Numbered from the stretch's first letter, positions 13,246 through 25,757 are shown. The stretch is DNA of 64,000 bases from Paraescarpia echinospica (GCA_020002185.1 CM034539.1:2824108-2888107); one strand, 5' to 3'. Notes: a model not told the origin generated them from the letters alone. A program made the numbers and translations.

Positions 13246-14148
13246 TTAGTTGCTGACATTCTGGCAGCAGCTCGAGATAGTCCACCGTCGACCAAGACTG
13301 GGTCATCTGAAGATACAGAAAGTGAATATGACAGCTCTCGTACGGATTCCTGTGATACAGAGGATTCCACACCTGAGTCAGTCACAGCTTCCACTCCAAA
13401 AAGGAGCAGCAAATGCTTTCAGGTTGACATCAGGCCATCAACTCGCACGAGAAGAGTGCAAGCAGTCTGTGCATCAGAGCAGGTTGCTGTGCAGGTGACA
13501 TCAGCAGTGAGGTCAATGAGTGTGCAGTGCAGTTTGTTGACTGGTCCGATTAGTGACTCGAGTGACTCCAACGGGGAGGAAGTGACATCTGCAGCAGATC
13601 CAGAGTATGTTTGCTCTGACAATGAGTCGACTAGTCGTGACAGCAGCAACATTGACAGCGATGACCACGTCGACCAGTACACTGACACAGAGGAGGGTGT
13701 TACAAACAAGACTCCCTTGAGGAAAGATTGCTGCCCTTCCAAGGAGAGGTACTTCTTGGTGGCAGAGTCTTCACTCCGTCATCTTTTCGCACGTTGCCGA
13801 AACTGCAGTGGCCAAACCAATGTAGTATTGCAGCAGTTTCTCGGCTCAATGGTGGTGGTGAATGCGAGATGTGTGCAAGGCCACAAGATGCAGTGGAAGA
13901 GCCAGCCCACACATGGGACAATGCCATGGGGCAATCTAAGGTGTGCTGCAGCCATCTTGTTCAGTGGAAGCAGTGTGTTTCAGGTCATAACCCTCTCAAA
14001 GCACCTTGCATTGCCACTTTCTTCACATCACACATACAACAAACTGCAAAAATGCTACCTGGTGCCTGCAGTTGTGGAGACATGGCAAAGCCAACAAAGT
14101 GCCATGCTGTCTGGTATTGCTGGCCAGAACCTAGTAGTCGGAGTTGAC
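13246..14148 (+). CDS. Kolobok-like transposase, acidic linker and zinc-binding exon
   Basis: The exon begins right after acceptor ttgttacttcag and joins exon 1 in phase 0. It holds a long acidic Ser/Asp/Glu-rich linker (about 160 residues), then a conserved block ERYFLVAESSLRHLF with CRNC and CVQGH cysteine/histidine pairs, and then GNLRCAAAILFSGSSVFQ. I know this arrangement from THAP-linked transposase-like proteins common in marine invertebrate genomes, where a catalytic segment starting near a GDGR-type motif should follow. Here the match stops at about 14145 (VVGVD) and the catalytic core is absent. The downstream exon cannot be joined in phase, which points to an internal deletion. A donor at 14149 is weak. 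Confidence 0.7.
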
Positions 14149-14215
14149 GTCTTGTACACCTTCATTATTGTTCAATCACTAGACTGCTAAATGGTTTACA
14201 TATGATGGTATATAG

Positions 14216-14370
14216 AATATGTCTGGCCATCCTGCACTACAATGAGAATGCGGACCGCCCACAGGCCAGAACCCAGGCAGAAGGGAAATTGCAGTGGAAG
14301 GTGGTTTACCAAAAGTCGAAGAAGGGACAAGAAGCGGTCGTGAAGCCTGTCAAGGAGAAGGTTACTTATG
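14216..14370 (+). CDS. Kolobok-like transposase, C-terminal exon
   Basis: Encodes a stretch starting ICLAILHYNENADRPQ, followed by a basic segment with QKSKKGQEAVVKPVKEK. This matches, from memory of the family, the region after the DDE core (the AVLHFNEN motif). It ends at a strong donor, TATG|GTGAGT (donor at 14371), in phase 1. The left border is less clear: an AG precedes 14216, but its phase does not match the previous exon, consistent with loss of the middle of the gene. Confidence 0.65.
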
Positions 14371-14818
14371 GTGAGTTCACAGCTTCCCTTGTGCAATTGG
14401 ATGTGTTTAGGTATGATTACGTTGGACCTGCACTATATTTTTTATAAAATAAGACCATGTAAATTTCAACAGATGTATATTTCAGCCTTGTAGGTGCGGG
14501 GTGCATGATGTGTGTGAACTGTTTGAATAGCTAATAAAAGGGAGGTTGGTGTTTTTTTGGAGCATCAATAAAGGGGTGTTGTTGGATGTTTTTAGATTTT
14601 CAAGGATGTGTGCAGTTTGAGGTATCAAAGGATTGCAATTTATTTTGGTCAGGTAAAAAAATGCACCTTCCATTAATCATGCACGCTGTGAGTATATATT
14701 TATGATTACAGATGAACATTAATTGGGGATAATTATTTGTTTGCTGTAAGGGTGAAACAACTGAGTGAAATCACAGTCATATGGTATAATAATAGCATTG
14801 TATTTATTACAGAGTAAG

Positions 14819-14991
14819 TCACAAAGCTTATGGACGCTGTCAAGAAACGTCGCCTGGAGTTCCCCAGCTACAGCAAGGGACTAGAAGCCGCTGCACAGAC
14901 TGACGTCGTAGCACCACCCCCACTAACAGCATCCTACCAGCATGTCCCAAAGCAAGTCCTGATAGACAGACATCGTTCCCGATATCAGTAG
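14819..14991 (+). CDS. Kolobok-like transposase, last exon
   Basis: Follows a pyrimidine-rich region ending agagtaag and joins the previous exon in phase 1 to give TKLMDAVKKRRLEFPSYSKG, then a proline-rich PPPLTASYQ tail and a stop at 14989-14991. The PPPLTA tail and terminal basic HRSRYQ resemble the ends of the same transposase family, so the reading frame probably terminates here naturally. Two other possible acceptors just upstream give a stop or the wrong frame, which is why 14819 was chosen. Confidence 0.6.
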
Positions 14992-16568
14992 TCCCCATTC
15001 ATGGCCGTGAATACCGAAATCCGACGTAGATTGCAGATGGAAATGCAGTGCGAATTGCATTGACAACACACGATGGCAGAATCTTCCGGTTGTAGCGTCC
15101 TAGGCGATGCCATATCCACATGACAAATCGTCGATACGCAACATGTCTGTAGATGCTGTAAAACAATGGCATTAGATTACCTATTGATTTGTACTGATGT
15201 ACATGATAACATTAATCATCATCGAATACCTCAGTGATGTAATCACCATGTTTCAGGATACACTGTGTAGTGGATACTTTTAAGGTTTTAACAATTTCAA
15301 GGACAGTATATTTTTAATTGGCCAATTTCCATTTTAGTTCTGGCATTTTTATCATGTATAACCTAAGTACAGATGTACGAGGGAAAGGTTGAATTGAATT
15401 ACACCACGTTGTTTTATCTGGCTTTATACTTTATCGTGATACTTACTTGTGTATTTCATCGTTGTCGTCAAGTGGGCCATCAGTACCGTTAAACTCAAAC
15501 ACTGCCAACTCCACAACATGGTGGTTGAGGAAATTTGGGGCAAATGTTCTGTGACGCATTTAATCTGTGCATTGCCAGTTGTATTGGCAACTGCACAGAT
15601 TTCTTGACAACATATGCTTTTATATTCTGTCGGCATAATCCAACAGTTGCCGCAAGAACACCTGTAACGAGACAACTCCAGAATAACAGTTGCTTTTTTA
15701 TAAATAACACAATGTTCAAGTCTAATGTGGCCATACGCAATATTATATATGGTTGCTTTAAAAAAATGAAAATTTGTATTATATGTTGGGGTACTGGCAT
15801 TACCCACATCAGTTTACAGCAACTTATAAACATATATTTATGATAACAGGTATATAGATATACGCATCAAATAAACAACCAAAAGTACTCATGAAGCAGT
15901 AAAGGAATTTTGGAGTTGATGCATATAAGCCTGTGTTCTACTGTTGACTCTTACAGGGTTCATACATATTTTCAGCAACAAAATGTTAAGTCCTTAGGAT
16001 TATTTCAAGTGTCAGAAATTTAATTTTGAAGGCCAAAAACGATATCATATTCACTATTATATACTATATATATGTATATATATATATATACATATATTAT
16101 ATCAACAGGCACTGCCATATCGCATGGTGTTGTCAAACCTGCTGATGCACCACTTGCCAATGTTTTGCTTTTAGGATCATTTTTTTATTTGTTACTCGTC
16201 GATGTACTTGTAGCGATGAAGAGATGCAACATTTAATTGTTTGATTTGTGTTTCCAGCTCTTCATGTGCAATTTCAATGCATTTTCTACCATCTTTCCCA
16301 AATCAATGGTCTTCCGACACGCGAAACAGTTCGCTTTGTGAGGATCGTCTTTCCATTCAAACTTCAAATTGAATAAGCTCTTTCCCATTATTTGTCATTA
16401 TTTGTCAACTGCATGCATGCCTAGTCAAACACAATAGACACATCGAACTGGCGAAATGTGTCAATGAAAATGGCGGTCAATAGCAAGTGGCGAGCCGACA
16501 GTCAACCTAGTGAGATTATAGCAAAACAGAAATAGCCAAGTGTGTTACGGGAAGAAACTCCGAATTTG

Positions 16569-16605
<37 letters not shown>

Positions 16606-17543
16606 GCGAAAGATTGACTTCCATGTTTAATTCATTTTCACGTCTTGCATTTTGAATTTCATAACATTTAAAATATAAACATTGATGTAATTTCGATTCC
16701 AGCTTTGGGAAAATTTATTGAGGCAAAATTAAAGGGCTTTTCAGGACATTTGATCAATTTTGGAGGCCTTTTCAGAGCATTTTCAAATTTAAGGCTTTTT
16801 CATGAGATACCTTCAAATTAAAGGTCTTTTCAAGATTGTGAGAACCCTGTCTTATGTCAATTGCAATTAATGACAGTTGATGAAGGTTTATATGCTGGGG
16901 TTAATCTCCCTAATTGGGAGGTAAGCTTATGTGGTGGACAAGATGTTTACAATTATCACGTAAAGGGATGGGAAGTTGCCCTGTAAAGATACTTGGTCTG
17001 TAGATGTGAAGCTAAGCTATTTATTAGCATGTCATAGGTAAAGTAATCAAAAAAATGGACTATATAACTTGTTTATCAATGGGCAGGTATTTGCAGAAGC
17101 CATATTCTCATCTGCCTGCAGGGGAAGTATTCCCATGGGTGTTGTTTGGCTTATAGCCATTGTCTGTGCACTGTGTGGTGATTCACATTGTGTACTGCTG
17201 TCTGGTTGTTACCAGGTCTACACAGTTACCAACATTTGGAATGATTCATCCCAGTAACACTGTGTTATGAAACTTGCTTGATGAATTTGTAATGTTTCAA
17301 CCCAGTAAAACTGTGTCCTGAAACTTGCTTGATGAATTTGTAATAAATATGTCACACAAAACTGTGATTAAAAATGCTATGTCCTTATGATTTTTATGGA
17401 CATAGTCGTAGGGCACATACATACCCACTGGTAACATCTCACATATAAGACCCCTAAGGTTACACTAAACTCCTAGGTCTAGGACATAACCCTTCAGGCT
17501 ATAACCCATTACTATAATTATTCAATTGTTCTGCATGTTGTTT
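14992..17543. other. Intergenic, AT-rich, no gene seen
   Basis: Contains short (TA)n runs at about 16071-16092 and 16570-16602 and a two-copy tandem repeat at 17232-17342. Frames at 15424-15843 are open on both strands but have no recognisable domain. Confidence 0.45.
17232..17342. repeat. Two-copy tandem repeat, about 57-bp unit
   Basis: Two adjacent copies of a unit containing CTGAAACTTGCTTGATGAAT-like sequence, with a handful of differences. Confidence 0.85.
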
Positions 17544-17656
17544 TAATGGTCTAATACACGGGTAATTTTGGAAGAGCTGAAGGTACGATGGGATCGCCTG
17601 AAGGCTGCCCTATATGCGAAATCTGATCATAAAGTGGCGGAAGTTCTGCTTGACAC
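17544..17656 (+). CDS. Unrecognised gene, exon A
   Basis: An open frame with an amphipathic, helix-like stretch (EELKVRWDRLKAALYAKSDH) ends at a consensus donor AC|GTAAGT (donor at 17657) in phase 2. It joins in frame to exon B at 19456 across the codon A-C-G. The upstream border is not clear; 17544 is only where the frame opens after a stop, and the true acceptor may lie a little downstream. No family is recognised. Because splice phases agree over four consecutive exons (A to D), I judge this a real spliced gene. It may belong to another transposon. Confidence 0.5.
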
Positions 17657-19455
17657 GTAAGTTTTTCAACTTGCGTTGTTCGCATCACCAGTGACCATTC
17701 ATTACATCGTCGTCGTGTTGTGTTGTCAGCGAGTTCCAAGTGAACATGGTGTCATACAAATTATATTTTAAATTTGAAGTATATTTGATGCCGATAGATT
17801 GGTTGCATTTATATAGAAAATCTCACGTACGGGCATCATGTCGTTCACAGGCACAGGCTCGGCCTCGGGTCGTTATTGTCACCGACAATGTCCATACTCC
17901 TTGATGCTAGGCCGGGGCTAGGGCCAAGGCGTAATCGTAAGCTATGTAGAATGGTAAACCCGTAGATTATAGGAAGGGAATGTAATATGAAGTAGATCGC
18001 CCATCTAGTCGACAACATTTTTGTATGGTACTAGGTATAATTATAGTCGTGTCCTAACTTCGTGCATCGCGTAATACCGTGCCGTGCCAACGTCATTGGA
18101 AATTGTATGTCAATTTTTTCAATTCCATCTGAGACTGAGTCGGTGCGTGTGGGTTAAAGACATTAAAAAAAATGGCAGCTAGCTGCAGCTGCATTTGTTA
18201 ATAAACCAGGTTGAAATGTTATCATCCGTTATAAGAGTGTTATTTTTGGATATTCACCTACACAATTGGCAATGACATCAACATTTTTATGTTTCCTGAC
18301 TGTTTTTAGCAGTCGTTCACATTGGTGAAATAGCTTAGCATTTTAAATGACATGTTTTTATGTCAGCGTGACTGAGTCTATATACAAAGACTGCTGAGAA
18401 ATACAACTGCAGAGGTTGTTTTAACATAATTACTTGTACACATATTTGTGTATCAACCAATTAAAGTGTAAACAATTGAAATTATTAAAGCGTTATCTAA
18501 ATAGTTCCAACGCATCTCAGCAAAACTTAGGTTTCATGTGTATTTTTGTATCACTCACACCAGCCTACTAGTAGACATAACATATGTATAACATGAACAA
18601 TTACATATAAAACATTGTACTAAAAACACATTATGTTTTGTCTTGTTGAAAAACGAATTATGATAATTTATGGCATTTCTTTACATATGTTTGGTCCTAG
18701 TGGATGTGATGTGCTGATTTTATTCTTTAAAATGAAGGTGATACACTATAAACGGAAATATGTTGTTGCAAATGAAGTATCATTTGAAAAATAAAATGGG
18801 TAGAATTGTAGCAGTTTTCATGGTAATATTAATGTCATCAAAATGATTTATAACCTATCTTGCGGTCATGTTTACCTAACAGCTGTATACACATAGTCAA
18901 GCATCAATGCACTGGGCTGACACTCTGTGAGATATTGACACCTTGGTGTCAGTTAGAGGATCCTTTGACCCTGTGTTGTATATTGCCCCACTGACACCTC
19001 TATTGTCACATTGTCAAACAGGATGCCTGTGGATGGGCTGTAATGTTAGACCCTCACAGCAAGTGGCCTCATGCTGAAAGTAACATGGGATAGTTAAGCA
19101 TATCAGACAATTACTGGTACACACCTTGGCAATTGTGCTGTAGAAAAATTAGCACAGGTTTTTACATTCAGATTATTTTTGTATAACATTACATTAAGTG
19201 AAATTACAGAAAACGTCAACGTCATTATGCACATTACATTATTATTCACAGGCAGACCACTTCAATTAGTTACTTGAAAGAAGGTAACATACAAAAAGTA
19301 AACGGTTAAAAAGTAACATATTACTACTATTTTATACTACATAATACTTCTGTATTCAAATAATGTTTTGTGTGTGAAATTTACTTTTAGGCCATTACAT
19401 GTCTAATCAACACATTTATATCAATAAAAAGATATCATTTATGATTGTTATGCAG
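17657..19455 (+). other. Intron between exons A and B
   Basis: Starts GTAAGT and ends at gattgttatgcag. AT-rich, with no other gene recognised. Confidence 0.5.
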
Positions 19456-19713
19456 GTACGACAAATGTGACAGGTTAAAATTAATGACCTCAACACCAAT
19501 ATATGTGGTCAATCCTGAGCACCAGCTTGCCAGTCCAGTAGGTCATGATAGTGAGAGCAGCACATTCACTGCAGAGGGTGTGGTTGTCCCTATCTTGTCA
19601 AACTCAGCAGCAGCCGATTCACCATCATCCCAACCTGTGGCAGGGTCTTCATCCCTACCTTCACCAGTGGCAGGCCCATCACAGAAACCAGACATCATGC
19701 ATATCTCCGTTAG
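19456..19713 (+). CDS. Unrecognised gene, exon B
   Basis: Acceptor ttgttatgcag precedes 19456 and donor GTTAG|GTAAGT follows 19713. The encoded 86 residues are Ser/Pro/Val/Ala-rich and look disordered (for example VVVPILSNSAAADSPSSQP), typical of linkers in nuclear proteins. It enters in phase 2 and leaves in phase 2, matching exons A and C. No domain recognised. Confidence 0.65.
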
Positions 19714-19995
19714 GTAAGTTTTCACAGAACTTTGCATATTTATAATTGTTAGTATTGCATCACTGGAATGTTACAGTATGATATTCTATTCTAATTTCTA
19801 CATGTTACTTAAGTAATTGTATTATGCATGCCTTATTTCCGTTTTACATGATTTATGTGGTTGACATTAAAACAAAACAAAAAGTAAAAATGAAGTTAAT
19901 TTTATGACATACCATTATACTAATTTGTGGAGGTTAAACAGATGTAGCACGTTTTCAACTAAACGTATAATTATTCAATAAGTATTTGTTTGTAG

Positions 19996-20112
19996 CTCTC
20001 TGTCAGCGTCATGTGATGAAGACAGTGAGGATGGAGACGATGCTCATTCATGGCTACCATCACAATGCACGGAGGATGCTTCATGTGAGCTTGACATCAG
20101 TGTCACTGAAAG
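19996..20112 (+). CDS. Unrecognised gene, exon C (acidic)
   Basis: Acceptor tttgtttgtag, donor GAAAG|GTACAC. Encodes an acidic stretch (CDEDSEDGDDAHSW, then CTEDASCELDISVTE). Phase 2 at both ends, consistent with exons B and D. No domain recognised. Confidence 0.65.
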
Positions 20113-20376
20113 GTACACATTACTGTTAGTCAACGTAACATGGAAAGAAAATGGGAAAGTAGAAGAAATAAAATTTAGCATTCGAGTAGAGTTGCACAAT
20201 ACTGGGTCAAATTGGTGTCCTGTAACTTACGCTATATTTACTCCATAACCAGCTTCTTTGTGCACAATCCCTGTTGATAACATTTGGCCTGTATCGTAGG
20301 CCCATGAAGACAGAAGAGACACAAAAAACACATCCTGTCTGTTTATTGTTGTTGATTAAAAACAAGTGTGGTTGTG

Positions 20377-20420
20377 GTGGATAACGTAAGTTATAGTGAC
20401 TGTAACTTAAGTTATCCACC
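20377..20420. repeat. Imperfect inverted repeat, 20-nt arms
   Basis: Arms GGTGGATAACGTAAGTTATA (20377-20396) and 20401-20420 pair at 18 of 20 positions around a 4-nt spacer. A related short stretch, CTGTAACTTACGC, lies about 200 bp upstream, so this could be one end of a small MITE-like insertion. Confidence 0.8.
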
Positions 20421-21814
20421 ATTTCAGGTCCAGAGTCTGATCATTCTTAACATTTTAAAAGTCTTTCAGTTGGATTCTAATGAGGTACTAGCATACATCA
20501 GACAAGTAAATTTTTATTTCTGAAGGGTTTCACAGTCTCATCTTATTTTAGTTAAAATACACCATGTAACTTACATCATGAACTTCGACTACGTACACTT
20601 GGCATCGTGCCACATAACATTGAGTAAAGAGATGTTATCTTCTTCTTTTAGGTGTAAATGTATCATGGCTACCATCTAAGACAGTTTTTCATTTATCTTA
20701 AGCATTTATTGTTTTTTGCACTTTTGTTTTTGGTGTCGGTGTCCTCTTTTTGGCCCATTATTTTGATACACCTGGTGAGTAGAAACAGTTTTGTAGACAA
20801 CCTCCAAACATATTAAAATAAGAAATACTTAATAGTCAATTATGTTTCTCTAATTGTAAAAGATGAATGTGTTTCTCAAAATTAATAACACATCTGACAT
20901 TATATCCCAGGTATATACCCAGGGGAAGATGTACACGGTTGCCAGTACATAGGCTATATTAAAATAATCCCTAGATTCTGACCAGGACTTTGTCAATAGG
21001 TAATTGAGTGGTGCAGTTTTTAGTTTCAGCATGCAGGTCTTAGTTATCAATTAGTGTGCATGAATACATATTTAAATCATGTTTTTGTTATTGTATAAAT
21101 GTTGTTACTTAAAACATAAAAATATGTCAATGTTATCAGAACTGTTATGTTACTGTCTGCACAGCTACATAGCTGTAACAGATGTACAGACTATAGCTAA
21201 ACTGTTATTCAAACTAGACATCCAGATCAGCAGGCTGATCAGTTATTTTTTTCAGAAAATACCTGCTCGGTTAAACAATGCATGGTTTCCAAATTCCAGA
21301 ACAATAACTCCCTTGTGTTGTTTAGGACTGGCACTGGTAGGGCGTGGTTTTCACTCCAAATACACACACAAAGGACACTGTAATATAGGTTGTATCAATA
21401 CTGCAGTAGAAATATAGAAATTATGCAGTAAAAATATAACTGTGCAATTGGTGTTACAATTTCAGTAATTGGCGGTGGACAAAGACTTAAACCAGCCTTG
21501 ATATTGATAGTAAAACCATGTATTTTGTTTACCAGCCCATCCAGAAAATAGTTCGTTGAATACAGTGATAGTAATAATCTATCGGAAATCGAGGAACGGA
21601 ATCAAGGCCACCCTCACCCCAGACGACAGGGAATCAAGAGGAGAACAACAATCTTGAAAGCTTCAGACACAGTAATGTCAGTGGTGATGCATTGCCCGTA
21701 TTTAATAGCAATTGTAATAACAATGTTCAAGTTGCATATTTGTTTTAGTGTTAAATTTTTACTTTCAATCTGAAATCAATCATCCTTTTTTGTGGGGATA
21801 TATTGTGTTTGTAG
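20421..21814. other. Intron/intergenic, AT-rich
   Basis: Lies between exon C and exon D of the unrecognised gene. No other gene or clear mobile element was seen. Confidence 0.4.
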
Positions 21815-21936
21815 TGTAACCCAAGAAGAGATGAGAGAGGCCAACTGTCTTGCACTTGACGAACAAGTCTTCAACACTGCCCAGGGAAGTGAGAAGTGGC
21901 CTGAGCCACTGCCTGGAGTTGTCCAGGAGCGGGATG
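21815..21936 (+). CDS. Unrecognised gene, exon D
   Basis: Acceptor tattgtgtttgtag precedes and GGATG|GTAAAC follows (donor at 21937). It enters in phase 2 as exon C requires, encoding SVTQEEMREANCLALDEQ, then a Trp/Pro-containing segment. An extra exon between C and D is possible. No family recognised. The continuation downstream is not visible, and a LINE starts within 700 bp. Confidence 0.5.
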
Positions 21937-22636
21937 GTAAACATCTACTTGCGCAGGAATAGTGCATCGCATATGAAGATTGTTTCAAAACATTGGCCCT
22001 GACCCAAATGCCACCAGAATGGATAATATAAACTTCGAGGCTATATTTGGCGGAGATAGATCGTAGAAATTGGTGGTGCAGAAAAGTTGATAAACAAGTG
22101 GAATTACTGATTGATAAGTATTATTCTTGCCTTAATATTATTCATAAAGTTGTAATAAACATATATTGAGTAGCAGTTGTGCTTAAAGTTAGTTAGTTAT
22201 AGTATTTTAGAATACCTTAGTATAGTGAGTGATAATAGGGTAACTCACTTAGGCTTCGATAATTTGTAAACAAGATTTAACAAACCTGATTATGTGGTAG
22301 AATATATAGGAGATAAAGTAACAACCATCAAACTACTTACATAAGATAATATCTGTGTAAGCCAGTACTTGCTAGATATTTTGATTAGGTAGCATTGTTG
22401 TTAAAATTAAGCAAGGGCGATAGTCGGGCGGCGTAACCTAAATAAATAAAGCAGCCTAACGTAACGTAATTGATTGTATTTAAATTATGTCACTACCGGT
22501 AATATTAGCGTTCGTGTCAGGATAAATAGTTGGCTGTGTAATTGAAATTTGTAACCTAAAGTGTGCTGTAGTACACAGGAAACAGTCTTTATAAAAACTA
22601 AGTTAGTTAAGTTATTAAATAAATTCTGATCGGGAT
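21937..22636. other. Intergenic or LINE 5' leader
   Basis: AT-rich. It may contain the 5' untranslated part of the LINE that begins coding at 22637. No frame of interest. Confidence 0.4.
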
Positions 22637-23829
22637 ATGGCGCCTTGCAAGCGGCAAGTCAAGGCAAAGCTACACTTGGTGTGCGATCACTGCCACAGCT
22701 GGGTAGATTTTGCATTGTCCGGCTGTGGGAAGTCATTGGCAGAAACCATGGAGGAAGGATTCACCTTTCAGTGCATTGGGTGTTGGAAGGTGGAGTGTCT
22801 GCAGAAGGAGATAGTTAGGTTGACATATATTGTGAAGGGAATGGAGATGGAAATTAGCAAGGAGGCAGGTCGAATGGAGAGAGACGACAGGGAGAGAGAT
22901 GAGAATACTGAAAGACTGAAGGAGAATAGCAGTGGCAAGAAAACTGAGGAAAGGAGATTGAGAGGAGGGAAGGTGATTGGAGGGGAAGAAATTGGAAAAT
23001 CGACAACAGAAAACGTGACAAACGTGAAGAAAGTGACCGTAGAGAAGGAGGGAGGGAAGATGGGAAGGGAGAGGAGAGAGGATAACGAGATGGGACGAAC
23101 GAAGAAGGGACGAAAGGAAGTGAGAGAAAATGTGATAGAAGAGAAGTCGATAAAAGGGAAGGTGACAAGAGAAAAAGCGACAGGAAAGAATGGATCGGAA
23201 GAGAATGTGACAGGAGAGAAGACGACAGGGGGGAAAGACAACAAGCAGACATATGCAAACCGAAGAAGGAGCTATTCTAAGGCAGTGATTGAGGGGGCAA
23301 TGAGGAAAGAGAGGGTGTTTATGGGCGACTCCATTATGAGAAAGACGGACAAGGCACTGAGCGAGGGGAAGGACATCGTTGTTTGTTTACCGGGGCTAGG
23401 ATTGAACATGTAACTGACAGGGTAGAGAAGGTATTGGGACATGGCAAGGGGGGGTCTATACTGGTACATGTAGGAACAAATAATGCAGACAGGGAGGGAA
23501 CAACTGCGATAGTACAGAAGTATAGACAGTTAGTGAGGAAGCTACAGAAGACGAGAGTTGAACAGGTTATTCTGTCAGGAATTTTGCCAGTAATGGGAGG
23601 AAGGGGGGCAACGTATAGAAACTGTAAGAGGATGGCGATCAACGCACTAGTTGAGCAGATGTGTGACGAAGAGGGGGTGGGATTCACAGATTTATGGGGA
23701 TACTTTGTTGGGAGGGAAGATATGTACATGAGAGATGGCCTCCATCTTAGTGGAAAGGGGGCAGCAGTTTTCTCAGAGAACCTGCTGCGATCTGTTGACA
23801 GTGGGACAGGTTGTATCTATTTAAACTAG
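22637..23829 (+). pseudogene. LINE ORF1: zinc finger + SGNH esterase, frameshifted
   Basis: Starts at ATG 22637. Residues about 15-52 hold paired cysteines (CDHCHSW ... FQCIGC), a PHD-like zinc motif. A long charged, Glu/Lys/Arg-rich linker follows. The esterase begins with FMGDSIM (GDS nucleophile block). Near 23395 the frame shifts, and the domain continues in the next frame with LVHVGTNNADREGT (third block) and RDGLHLSGKG (Asp-x-x-His block). CR1 ORF1 proteins are RNA/lipid-interacting retrotransposition factors; the esterase's exact role is not settled. The gene ends at a stop at 23827-23829, overlapping the start of ORF2 by 19 nt. Confidence 0.8.
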
Positions 23830-25757
23830 ATTCGCAGGGGGGACTCACAGAAAAGCCTGAAAATGGAGGCATAGATAAAGACAGCACAAATAAATCAGCA
23901 AATAACAGTGTGGAAAACTCTTCTGAAGCTGGATATAAATGTGTTTGTTTAAATGCAAGGAGTATAGTAAACAAAAGAAATGAACTAAACATTATGGTAG
24001 AAGATATTGACCCTCATATAATAGGTATAACCGAATCCTGGACCACCACCGATATATCAGATGCTGAATTGGGACTGAAAGGATATGTAATGTTTAGAAA
24101 AGATAGAATAGGAAGAAAGGGAGGTGGAGTTATTTTATATATTAAAGAATCTATTCAGGCTCATGAAATAAAATTAGAAAGAGAAGCAGATTGCGAAGAA
24201 GCTGTTTGGTGTAACATAGTTACAGGAAACTCAACGTTAACAGTTGGGTTAGTTTATCGAAGTCCAAACATAAGCATAGAAGAGAATGAAAAAATACAAA
24301 ACGCTATAAGGGAAGTAAGCAAACGGGACTGTATTATTATGGGGGATTTTAACCACGGGCATATACAATGGAAATCTCTACAGAGTATGGGGAGTGAGGA
24401 CCACAAGTTTTTAGTTTTAGTTCAAGATATTTCCTTTCTCAACATGTGCTAGAACCAACCAGGGGTGAGAATGTGTTAGACATAGTTTTGTCCTCACATA
24501 ATGAATTAGTTGACAATGTCAAGATATGTGAGCCACTGGGGAGTAGCGATCACAACCAGATACATTTTACCATCAAAGTAAAATCAGAAAGGAATAGTAA
24601 AAAGCAGTATAGGAGAAATTTCCACAAAGGAAGGTATAAGGACATGAGGAAATATTTAGCAAAGATAGACTGGAATAACACACTGAAAAATAAGACGGCA
24701 ACAGAATGCTGGAATGTATTAAAGAGTGAAATTAAGTGCATAGTCGATAAATTTGTACCCTTAAAAAACAAGGAAAACGGTCCAAAAAGAAACACTTATC
24801 GAAAGAAGCCATTAGAAAAATTAAGTACAAACAAATGATGTGGAAGTCATATAGATGTACTGGAAATGATGAAGACTACAACAGTTATAAAGAAGCACTT
24901 AACCAAGCTACAGCTGAAATTATAAATTCAAAGAGAAGCTATGAACAACAATAAGCTAGTAATATAAAACATGACAGCAAGAGTTTTTATGCGTATGTTC
25001 GAAGCAAACAGAAAGTTCAAGATAAAGTCGGTCCTCTAGAAGATAGTGCTGGAAATATAATATCAGAGGGATTCTTAATGGCAGAAAACCTGAATGAGTA
25101 CTTTAGTTCAGTGTTTACCAGGGAAGATATTAGTTCACTGCCAGTACCAGAGGCTAAGTTCAAGGGTGCAGATTCAGACTATTTAGGACAATTAATTGTA
25201 ACCCCGGAAATGGTAGGTAAGAAAATAAGGGCTATGAAGAATAATAAATCACCTGGAGTGGATGGTATTCCACCCAAACTACTATTGGAAATTGTAGAAC
25301 AAATTAGCATACCGCTTGCAACAGTTTTCAATTTGTCAATAGAAGAGGGAGTGGTTCCTTTAGAATGGAAAGAAGCAAACATTATACCGTTATTTAAAAA
25401 AGGTTCGAGAAACAAGTCAGAGAACGATAGACCAGTGAGTTTAACATCAGTGATTTGTAAATTGTTAGAAAGACTAATTAAAGATCACATGGTGGATTTT
25501 CTTGTTAAACAAAACTTGATAAACCCATCTCAACATGTTTTTTTTAAAGCGAGGTCATGCTTAACAAATATGTTATATTTTTTGGAAGACATTACTAAGT
25601 GGGTAGATGAGAGATCACCAGTAGATATCGTCTACTTAGATTTTCAAAAAGCTTTCGACAAAGTACCACATCAAAGATTACTGCTTAAACTATAGGCCCA
25701 TGGCATAGGAAATGGTATAATAAACTGGATAGAACAATGGCTGATTGACAGAAGACA
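23811..25757 (+). pseudogene. LINE ORF2: endonuclease + partial reverse transcriptase
   Basis: The endonuclease (about 23930-24570) shows LNARSIVNKRNEL, IIGITESW (catalytic Glu), IIMGDFNH and GSSDHNQI (the terminal SDH). It is broken by a frameshift near 24445 and stops at 24836-24838 and about 24953. The RT (from about 25078) shows KSPGVDGIP, ANIIPLFKKG, then YLDFQKAFDKVPHQ (first catalytic Asp), and a stop at 25693-25695. The YADD box and everything after it are absent. Family and order are standard for CR1/Jockey-type LINEs. Confidence 0.85.

Larger units (their letters stand above)
22600..25757 (+). mobile_element. CR1-like LINE with esterase ORF1, 3'-truncated
   Basis: Two-ORF non-LTR retrotransposon. 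ORF1 has an N-terminal Cys/His zinc motif and a C-terminal SGNH esterase, as in CR1-clade elements. ORF2 has an endonuclease followed by reverse transcriptase. The element stops abruptly in the RT at about 25757, before the YADD box, so the 3' half is lost. A 360-bp inverted piece of the same LINE lies about 135 bp beyond. Frameshifts in both ORFs make it dead. Confidence 0.85.

Noticed and set aside
15424..15843. Overlapping frames on both strands of about 100-127 codons
   Set aside because: No domain, no splice context, and both strands equally open.
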